Source of the DNA: Halomonas cupida | Lineage (GTDB): Bacteria; Pseudomonadota; Gammaproteobacteria; Pseudomonadales; Halomonadaceae | Direction: 5' to 3' | Length of the DNA stretch: 64,000 bases | NCBI RefSeq assembly: GCF_900142755.1 | Contig: NZ_FRCA01000007.1 | Location: 204,251-268,250, forward strand | Shown: positions 59,101 through 64,000 of the stretch, one piece after another | How positions within the stretch are numbered: the first letter of the stretch is position 1 | Layout: the number at the start of each line of letters is the position of its first letter | Made by a program: the position numbers and the translations under genes | Notes under the pieces: generated by a model | Told to the model about the DNA's origin: nothing | What the model saw: the letters and a program-made list of their open reading frames with translations, nothing else | Databases searched by the model: none

Positions 59101-59929
59101 CGCCAACAGACCTGGCAGCAATGCCCCAGGCATAGTCCAGCCCGTTCAGCAGGCTACCCTCACTACCGAGATTCACTTGCCCGTCGTTGGTGATGGTGAT
59201 GGTGTTGCCGTTGCCGCCAGTGCCGCCCACTTGGTCGCCCACCACACCGTCGTTCTGATGACCACCAATGCCACCCTGGCTCCAGCCAAGGATGCCGGAC
59301 ATGCCTCTGCCTTGATCGGCCTTAACCGATTCTACGGTCAGCGTCCCCGTGTTGTTGATGGTGACGGTCCCAGCCCACGTGCTATTCCCGCCACTCGACT
59401 TGTAATTGTCATTATCCGCATCTCCGTCGCCGCTGAAGCTCAATGCCGAAATCAAGCTGCCGATCGAGCCCGGATCGTTCTCGCTAGTCAGGGTTACAGG
59501 GCCAGAATTTGTGATCGTAACGCTACCACCGCCCCCCGCCGCCCCCTCGTCGACGCCATCGCCACCACGTGAGCGCGCCATGATGACACCGTTCTGGTCG
59601 GCCCCATATGAGTCATAAGGGAGGCTGCTGCCGGCCGTATACGATCCTTGGGTTTGAAACGTTATGGCCGCCCCTGGCTTGCCTTCTTTCTCATCTTTGT
59701 CATCGGCACCGTCCTCGCCTTGGCAAATCGACCATGTATACCCAAAATTGCCTTCGCCAAGTGTTTGGGTTGCAGATCCATCGCAGCCTGCGCGCGCACC
59801 GCTGACCATGGCCAAACTGCAAAGACCCACAGCCGATGCGGTCAGCACACGCAGAGTATTCGGATTGAGCGAGGTTTCAGAAAGACTACCGCGCCAGGAT
59901 GAGGCTTTATCTTTGTTATGCATATCCAT
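53126..59929 (-). CDS. Giant glycine-rich autotransporter (type V secretion) with C-terminal beta-barrel
   Basis: 2267 residues. A long signal peptide has its hydrophobic core at LTASAVGLCSLAMVSGARA, cleavage after Ala47. The passenger (about 48-1900) is a beta-helix built from roughly 17 copies of AQSIGGGGGxGG spaced 50-100 residues apart, each followed by sequences like GDxxHGI. A linker, then a barrel domain (about 1950-2267) with the terminal Phe of a BAM signal (SLSLTYRF) follow. It should be displayed on the surface as adhesin or S-layer-like coat; function inferred. A TTG-initiated extension to 60091 exists, but ATG 59929 (or 59923) fits the signal peptide. Divergent from a two-component system. 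Confidence 0.9.
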   Translation of the reverse strand: MDMHNKDKASSWRGSLSETSLNPNTLRVLTASAVGLCSLAMVSGARAGCDGSATQTLGEGNFGYTWSICQGEDGADDKDEKEGKPGAAITFQTQGSYTAGSSLPYDSYGADQNGVIMARSRGGDGVDEGAAGGGGSVTITNSGPVTLTSENDPGSIGSLISALSFSGDGDADNDNYKSSGGNSTWAGTVTINNTGTLTVESVKADQGRGMSGILGWSQGGIGGHQNDGVVGDQVGGTGGNGNTITITNDGQVNLGSEGSLLNGLDYAWGIAARSVGGQGGDDNGSGGTGGAIHIGNGASGSAPINIYSNSSDSVRGIYALSLGANGTASKDSTDNGGNGARGSTISVDTFSDITVVNTADVSELSGGIVAINQGGSGGTGYDSSNGGAGGAASNDVMTLGVEQGATVSTWGDHVMGVVGLTQGGRGGDGRDGEKNSAGGRGGEGSQIQMDVDGGTIETDGNYAYGVLGGSIGGQGGNGGDDTAVVGTSGGGGYGGDAGSVGAYVASGSEITTLGDFSAAVTLHSIGGGGGTGGDFTNVLGGGAGNGGNGGNGELATINNNGGTITTHGDHSYGLLAQSIGGSGGTGGIAAGLTLELGGDGGSGGSSGTASVENVGSVTTSGYSAHGIVAQSISGGGGAAGMAGGVLSIGGSGGGTDNTNGNTAKVENSGDISTVGDAAIGIMAQSIGGGGGTGAGAAGIATVGGQGTAGGDGGDTSVMLTGGSITTQGEMAHAIMAQSIGGGGGNGGNVIDMSIGLPALGIGGSADGGGDGGTVCVTNVDDGGACSASSNMNPVTITTADSGALGVLAQSIGGGGGNGGNATGGDLGLASFQVGGIGGGGGNADTVNVAFGNLDLTTRGSHAPGIVAQSVGGGGGNGGSANSYSSGVGFTASMAVGGSGSSGGAGGPVSVKLTNSVVKTGQDGGDVTDAIGVLAQSISGGGGNGGSSVADALTVAVPTTDGVSLAMSVATAVGGSGGGSHSASSVDAVLDGGTVSTKGASSHGLVAQSIGGGGGNGGSASSMAATAGIADTVSADIGVAVGGSGGGGGNGGTVNVVLKNTSSVTTADDYANAIVAQSIGGGGGNGGVGSVNNHQIGGGFNLTANIGVGGAGSGGASGGTANVDLDAGTSVQTSGSGSRGVLVQSIGGGGGTSQGVSVGLAGSGGTEETGDITASVGVSVGRSGGGGGSGGAVNVTTAGNIITSGGDADGVLAQSIGGGGGLGGSVASATPRDSILPDQGTSYGFTVGIGGAGGEAADGGTVTLTHAGDITTTGDWADGIVAQSIGGGGGAGGSSSMSGSQATANIAVGVGGSGSGGGDGGKIDITFDDNSGNSINTAGYSAHGVLLQSIGGGGGQGGDGSDQANGKITVGGGIGGSGGAGGNGGSVVTRDWINLSTSGDDAHGIVAQSIGGGGGVGGAGNSTAAEGDDSHTIDLVVGGAGSAGGSGGTVDLDLGTSLITHGDRAFGVVAQSIGGGGGIGGAGEADNIASLVVGGSAGGTINGGDVSVDITTKSSLQTGGLAAHGIVAQSIGGGGGIGGTASGAPLSFQGNDAGSYGDGGDVAVTLDNAHIETDGDHSFGIIAQSIGGGGGFGGNGSSAFMGSNRNASTAGMSGQVTVNVINDGSVRANGEDSAAIFAQSDSRQINGGVEVNIAGTVVGGSGDKGAGMIVAGGTDQGDHANSVTVNEGGSLSAASGVAIRYHGSDNSNNDNPNAGGLAITNESLGRIDGSIEAYDVNGNLLTRTQGTGTAMVSTATFATPYAAVSAVPAHPVTVLNEAGGTLTGATRYQADVTNEGRLDVGHPGRSDTLTVAGDFVQSDSGDTHVAVDFAGNEGDLMAINGAATLEGTLTLEPLSILYGSELTVLTAEEGIVGRFDDDASELITFKHSVTEKGYAIAVSEASFSDDRHGLNEQQENVADYLGDVFRAGDINTAEAVAALELAARDGGYREALSRLSPGASLAAEAASFELARGRFSTVLDCSAQAGAWSDGQNCLQILGSGQYLDQGGGDDAFGYDGHVDTVGVAGATMLNPDWRIGGAIGYETADFNGEDGYGATEGETVFAGISATREIGPVTLAAAGVFSRGNFDTTRQPGLTAGADTARGDHDVTSVATRLRASYRKDFGSSYVTPMMDLDVIWTDSEGYTEDGAGELALEVDDSEETAFVATPAIEAGHHFTLDNGADLRVYSSAGVSLSSLDRYRTSARFAGSDPAVGSFDSDVAMPDVVGRISAGAEVLNSRNLGLGVRYDGAFGSDLTNHGGSLSLTYRF

Positions 59930-60251
59930 AAATCCAACAGAGTTTGGAGTTTCTTGATGGACTGGGCGGCAGCCTGTGACGGGCGTTCCAGTGTCTGATA
60001 AGAATTTAGGACTATTGCAGTCATCATTTCTACTGATCAAAACAATTGAATTCTGACTAAATCTTGCGAATCGACATTCGAGTCGAGTCAAGGTGGAAAA
60101 CCAACTGATCCATCGACCACGGCAACATCCATCGACCTTTCCAACGACGTCTTGCCCAACACAACGGTACTTGCGCTATCCTTCATCACCTGCCAACCAT
60201 AAGATGCATCACCGCGGCTATGCGGCGAGGGATCCATGAAAATGCTCAGCG
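59930..60251. other. Divergent promoter region of the autotransporter and histidine kinase
   Basis: 322 bp with no gene except the mini-ORF at 60236. CGAAT-CGAC-ATTCG (60067-60080) is a short dyad that could bind the response regulator. Confidence 0.4.
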
Positions 60252-60259
60252 ATGCTTGA
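60236..60259 (+). CDS. Seven-codon leader mini-ORF overlapping the kinase start
   Basis: ATG at 60236 has GAGGGAT upstream and reads MKMLSDA, stopping at 60257-60259 inside the kinase frame. The kinase ATG (60252) lacks its own good ribosome-binding site, so this may be a translational-coupling leader. Confidence 0.35.
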   Translation: MKMLSDA

Positions 60260-61685
60260 TCTCAAGACAGTACTGGTCGTCAGCCTGGCAATCGCGAGCC
60301 TGCAGGCAGTGGCCTGGCTCTTTGTCTGGTTGGCGTGGCGTCATCTCTACGAGCTCAAGTTTCTCGCGGTAGGGTTCAAGGCCATTGCCATAGGGCTTCT
60401 CCTACTGCTCCTGAGGGAGGAGCAGCCAGCAGTCTGGTCCATCGTCCTGTCCAATACCGTTATCAAGCTGGGGGTGGTCCTGCTCGCAGCAGGTTTGGCA
60501 CGCTTTCTGGGACAGCCGCGCTATCTCTGGGCCGGCCTCTCTCTGCTGATTTGCTATGTCGCGATCTGGAGCGTCGCCATGGTCGCCGACCCAGGTAACA
60601 TCGCGATTCGCATTTACACATCCACGCTCTTCACGGTGATCGCCATGTCGGCCATGACCCTGGTGCTGCTGCGAGATCGGACACAACCCTGGCTCTTGCG
60701 TTGGATGACGATTGGCGTGCTGGTCTATTACATGGCAGCGAGCATCATTCACAGCGCCATCGAATTCTGGTTTCCGGCCATTCCGCAGGGTATCACTGTT
60801 ATAAACGACCGTAACGCCTGGTATCTGCTGCAAGGTATTCTGTTCCAGATCGCCTTGTTTGCCTGCCTGCTCTTCATGGTCAGTTCACGGCTCTCTGCTG
60901 ATTTGCGCGAGAAGAATGACGCCCTGTCGCGGGAGGTGCTGGAACGGCGTAAATTGCAGGATCAGCTGAACACCAGTCTTGAGTCTGAACGCGCACTTCG
61001 TGCGGAGCAGACGGATTTCATGCGCGTTGTCAGTCACGAGTTTCGCACTCCGCTGGCAGTCATCCGTAATGCAGTCGACATGATTGGCCTTGTCGGCGAC
61101 AGATCTCATGAGGCAACGAGGGAACGTCTTTCCGGCATCGGAGAGGCGGTGGACCGACTGTTCTCTCTGATCGATCGCTTCATGACGAACGACCGAGAAA
61201 ATGGTTTTCAGCCCGAATCAATGCCAATTGCATCCCTTATCGTCGATGTGCAGTTGCATTTCGAAATGGGTGGCCGCAGTGACCGTTTGCATTTCCGGAC
61301 AGATCACGAGGCAATATCGATATTCGTCGATCCAGATATGATGTCGACGATCATTATCAATCTGATTGACAATGCGCTCAAATACTCGCCGGAACGCCAG
61401 CCCGTTCATATCGATTTCTGGGCAGGAGGCGGGTTCGTTACTATCCGGGTTCGTGATCGCGGCATCGGCATACCGAAAGCCGAATTACCCAGGATAGGAC
61501 GGCGTTTCTTCCGAGCCTCCAACACCAAGGCCGCGACAGGCACCGGGCTCGGCCTCTACTCGTCCCGCAAGCTACTTGCCTACCATGGCGGCACACTGGA
61601 GTTACTCCCCAATGAAGGTCGGGGGACGGTGGCCATCCTGCGCGTGCCGTTGCCAAACGACGCAACCCAGCCGACCAAGCCATAG
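60252..61685 (+). CDS. Membrane sensor histidine kinase
   Basis: 477 residues. The N-terminal half has six to seven hydrophobic helices (about 5-215) with almost no periplasmic loop, so it may sense the membrane or a lipophilic signal. A coiled-coil linker (residues 218-255) leads to HisKA FMRVVSHEFRTPLAVIRNAV with phospho-acceptor His262. The HATPase part has N box NLIDNALKYS, G1 DRGIGI and G2 GTGLGLYSSRKL. It phosphorylates the response regulator starting 11 bases downstream. Divergent from the autotransporter, a likely target. Confidence 0.92.
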   Translation: MLDLKTVLVVSLAIASLQAVAWLFVWLAWRHLYELKFLAVGFKAIAIGLLLLLLREEQPAVWSIVLSNTVIKLGVVLLAAGLARFLGQPRYLWAGLSLLICYVAIWSVAMVADPGNIAIRIYTSTLFTVIAMSAMTLVLLRDRTQPWLLRWMTIGVLVYYMAASIIHSAIEFWFPAIPQGITVINDRNAWYLLQGILFQIALFACLLFMVSSRLSADLREKNDALSREVLERRKLQDQLNTSLESERALRAEQTDFMRVVSHEFRTPLAVIRNAVDMIGLVGDRSHEATRERLSGIGEAVDRLFSLIDRFMTNDRENGFQPESMPIASLIVDVQLHFEMGGRSDRLHFRTDHEAISIFVDPDMMSTIIINLIDNALKYSPERQPVHIDFWAGGGFVTIRVRDRGIGIPKAELPRIGRRFFRASNTKAATGTGLGLYSSRKLLAYHGGTLELLPNEGRGTVAILRVPLPNDATQPTKP

Positions 61686-61696
61686 GAGGCGATGAC

Positions 61697-62392
61697 TTGA
61701 CGCACATATTGATCGTTGAAGACGAGCCGCGGCTGCGAAAGGACCTGGTCGACTTTCTCAAGCTGTGCGGCTTTACAGCTGAAGGTGTCGCGACAGCGGA
61801 AGGCTTGCGTCAGGCGCTGCTGGATAGCGAGCCACCTGGCATCATCATCCTTGATGTCGGGCTACCAGACGGTAACGGGTTTGAGCTCGCCAGCGAAATT
61901 CGCGCAATCCATCGCTGCGGCATCATCATGCTCACGGCGCTCAGCGAAAGTGACGACCGCATACGAGGTTTTGAAAGCGGCGCTGACATCTATCTCGTCA
62001 AGCATAGTACGTTGCGGGAGATAGAAGCGGCGATCCGCAGCCTGTTGCGCCGGACAGGAGACCTGACCGATGCAACGGACAACACCGGAGGCAACTGGGT
62101 GTTGGACAGCAGAAGCTGGACCCTCACAGCACCAAACCAGCTTACGCTCAAGCTGACCGCGACCGAGTTTGCTCTCTTGAGTACGCTCTGCGACTACGAG
62201 GGGGGCGTTTGTGATCGAGAGAAGCTGGTGGAGACGATTGCCCGTCCAGGGGCTCATTTCGACAACCGGTATCTCGATGCCGTCGTCAGCCGCCTTCGTC
62301 GCAAGGTAGATGCACACACCAACTTGCAAGCGCCCATCAAGGTGGTCTATGGCGTCGGCTATACGTTTACCGCACCAGCCGTCGTGCGATGA
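61697..62392 (+). CDS. OmpR/PhoB-family response regulator
   Basis: 231 residues. Receiver: acidic Glu8-Asp9, phospho-acceptor Asp53 in ILDVGLPDGNG, Thr80 and Lys102. C-terminal winged helix (LTLKLTATEFALLSTLCDYE and VVSRLRRKVDAHT). The start is TTG with GGAGG well spaced; the ATG five bases earlier stops at once. It is paired with the sensor kinase upstream. Confidence 0.93.
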   Translation: MTHILIVEDEPRLRKDLVDFLKLCGFTAEGVATAEGLRQALLDSEPPGIIILDVGLPDGNGFELASEIRAIHRCGIIMLTALSESDDRIRGFESGADIYLVKHSTLREIEAAIRSLLRRTGDLTDATDNTGGNWVLDSRSWTLTAPNQLTLKLTATEFALLSTLCDYEGGVCDREKLVETIARPGAHFDNRYLDAVVSRLRRKVDAHTNLQAPIKVVYGVGYTFTAPAVVR

Positions 62393-62440
62393 GTTTCGAG
62401 CTCGATCAGTTGCACGGCGGAGAAACCTGTTGGCCGCAAG

Positions 62441-63005
62441 CTCTAAGTGCAACACCTGACCAATTCGGTAAAGTGTTGTGCCCATGTCCTATTCTGAACT
62501 CTGCATCGAAGAGCGCGTCACGATCCAAGTCAGCCTCGAGCAAGGCTTGAGCATCAGGAAGGTGGCTGACCTACTGGAGCGGTCCCCGTCGACTATCAAT
62601 CGCGAGATACGACGCAATCAGGCGCTCGATGGCCGATACTGCGTCCCGCATGCTCAACAGCTTCAACAGGACTGCCGGATACGGTGTCGGTCGAGACACA
62701 AGCTGCTTCTCGGGAGCCCTCGATTCGCCTTGATCCAGCACATGCTGCGTCATCGCTTGTCTCCCGAACAGATCAGCAGCAAGCTCAAGCGTATGACGAT
62801 TTCCTGACCTTCGAGACGCCTACGTCTGCCGTGAAACGATCGCCATCTACGCTTTGCCCGTCGGTGAGCTGAGGAAGGAGTTGATCCACTGGTTGCGTCG
62901 ATCGACCCGAAAGCCACGCCATCGCCAGGTCGATCGGCGCAACCAGATTCCTGATATGGTCAGCATTCACCTCCATCCTCCCGAGGTGGAAAGCGTGATT
63001 TTCCA
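62441..63005 (+). pseudogene. Broken IS30-family element copy 1 (transposase remnant)
   Basis: Transposase ATG at 62484 begins MSYSELCIEERVTIQVSLEQ with the IS30 HTH (VADLLERSPSTINREIRRN). It is about 90% like copy 2 but frameshifted near 62800 (ATTTCCTGACC against ATTCCAGACC) and has at least two 6-base deletions. It ends after PPEVES at about 63000, before any DDE residue. The upstream CTCTAAGTGCAACACCTGAC (62441) matches the left end of copy 2. Confidence 0.85.
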
Positions 63006-63034
63006 ATATTTACTGATTACTTCTTGGACGCAAA

Positions 63035-64000
63035 GTCTGAGTGCAACACCTGACCAATTCGGTAAGGTGTTGGCCCCATGTCCTATTCTGAACTCTGCAT
63101 CGAAGAACGTGCCGCAATCCAGGTCAGCCTTGAGCAAGGTTTGAGCATCAGGAGGATGGCGGCTCTGCTCGAGCGATCCCCGTCGACGATCAGTCGAGAG
63201 ATACGACGTAATCGATCACCCGATGGCCGATACCGCGTTTTACACGCTCACCAGTGTCGCCGTGATCGCCGTGATCGCCGGGTAGGCTGTCGGCCAAGGC
63301 GTAAGCTGCTTCAAGGAAGTCCTCGGTTCGCCTTGATCCAGTATATGCTGCGTCATCGCTTGTCTCCCGAACAGATCAGCGGCAAGCTCAAGCGTATGAC
63401 GATTCCAGACCTTCGAGACGCCTACGTCTGCCGTGAAACGATCTACAGCGCCATCTACGCGTTGCCCGTCGGTGAGCTGAGAAAGGAGTTGATCCACTGC
63501 CTGAGGCAAGGGAAATCGACCCGAAAGCCACGCCGGGGCCAGGTCGATCGGCGTAACCAGATTCCTGACATGGTCAGCATTCACCTGCGTCCTCCGGAGG
63601 TGGAAAAACGCGAGTTCCCGGGGCACTGGGAAGGCGACCTCATCAAAGGCAAGGGCAACGCATCGGCCGTCGGTACCCTCGTCGAACTCAAAAGCGGTTA
63701 TCTGATTCTGGCGAAGATGAACGATGCGACCGCTACCTCCGCGGTGGAAGGCTTCAGCGCGGCGCTGAATCGCATGCCATTGGCCGCACGGAAGAGCCTG
63801 ACGTATGACCAGGGACGTGAGATGGCGAAGCACACCAGAATCACCCAGAACACCGGCGTTGCCATCTACTTCTGCGACCCGCACAGCCCGTGGCAGAGAG
63901 GCGCCAACGAAAATATCAATGGACTGATACGGCAGTACTTGCCCAAGGGAACGGACCTATCGGTCTACAGCCAGAAAGAACTGGATGAAATAGCGCTTGA
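63035..64000 (+). mobile_element. IS30-family insertion sequence copy 2, 3' end outside window
   Basis: The left end reads GTCTGAGTGCAACACCTGAC (63035-63054), like copy 1 at 62441. The transposase follows. The right inverted repeat and target duplication are outside the window. Confidence 0.85.
63078..64000 (+). CDS. IS30-family transposase, 3' truncated by window edge
   Basis: Open from ATG at 63078 to the last base (307 codons visible). N-terminal IS30 HTH (MAALLERSPSTISREIRRN), then SPEQISGKLKR, and the DDE core: Asp187 in WEGDLIKGKG, Asp in TYDQGREM and Glu in ANENINGLIRQYLPKGTD. Its layout is canonical, so the copy looks functional as far as visible. Confidence 0.95.
   Translation, partial: MSYSELCIEERAAIQVSLEQGLSIRRMAALLERSPSTISREIRRNRSPDGRYRVLHAHQCRRDRRDRRVGCRPRRKLLQGSPRFALIQYMLRHRLSPEQISGKLKRMTIPDLRDAYVCRETIYSAIYALPVGELRKELIHCLRQGKSTRKPRRGQVDRRNQIPDMVSIHLRPPEVEKREFPGHWEGDLIKGKGNASAVGTLVELKSGYLILAKMNDATATSAVEGFSAALNRMPLAARKSLTYDQGREMAKHTRITQNTGVAIYFCDPHSPWQRGANENINGLIRQYLPKGTDLSVYSQKELDEIAL

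Noticed and set aside
63240..63884. Minus-strand frame across the IS30 transposase
   Set aside because: Shadow of the plus-strand transposase, which carries clear HTH and DDE motifs.

Overview
The window looks like chromosomal DNA of a halophilic gammaproteobacterium, most likely a Halomonas-type member of the Halomonadaceae. The evidence is a high-GC coding style, fused NuoCD in a 13-gene complex I operon, type B (zinc-free) ribosomal proteins, a tripartite tricarboxylate transporter, a BCCT osmolyte carrier, many LysR regulators and acidic proteins. No rRNA gene, complete tRNA or CRISPR array is visible. Assignments come from reading sequence and translated motifs only; no database search was run.

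Layout. 1-3029: 3' part of a TctC/TctB/TctA uptake operon (tctC is cut by the window edge). 3117-5587: a stand-alone PP2C-type phosphatase and a LysR regulator. 5596-5765: a 170-bp array of CA-initial pentamers between convergent genes. 5769-10959 (minus): a catabolic operon of DUF3100-type membrane protein, M20 amidohydrolase, hydroxyisobutyrate-dehydrogenase-like enzyme and aldehyde dehydrogenase. 11188-11612 (minus): bL31B-bL36B behind a Zur-like operator. 11879-13846: a Met-rich periplasmic protein, a small membrane protein and a TerC-family protein preceded by a yybP-ykoY (Mn2+) riboswitch. 14704-18255: a 1183-residue protein with four related N-terminal modules and a hydrophobic C-terminus, resembling type III translocon/HrpK-NolX proteins but with no secretion genes nearby.

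18438-26657: a LysR regulator divergent from a six-gene operon (aldehyde dehydrogenase, M19 dipeptidase family, atypical BCCT transporter, unrecognised 596-residue protein, DUF3726-like protein, RidA family). This is the best candidate for an undescribed pathway, probably for a betaine-like osmolyte. 26918-32748: an RND efflux pump with a divergent LysR regulator. 33043-33612: a GFA-family protein. 33879-48958 (minus): complete nuoA-N. 49271-52808: DUF1772 and NmrA-like proteins, a divergent LysR regulator and a hypothetical membrane protein. 53126-59929 (minus): a glycine-rich 2267-residue autotransporter, divergent from a histidine kinase/response regulator pair (60252-62392). 62441-64000: a broken IS30 copy followed by a second IS30 copy, intact as far as the window edge.

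A recurring theme is perfect or near-perfect short tandem repeats (13-17 bp, three or four copies, plus the pentamer array) in intergenic DNA at 4442, 5596, 9608, 14448 and 31720. This suggests frequent local slippage or unit amplification in this genome, or regulatory direct repeats at some of these sites.
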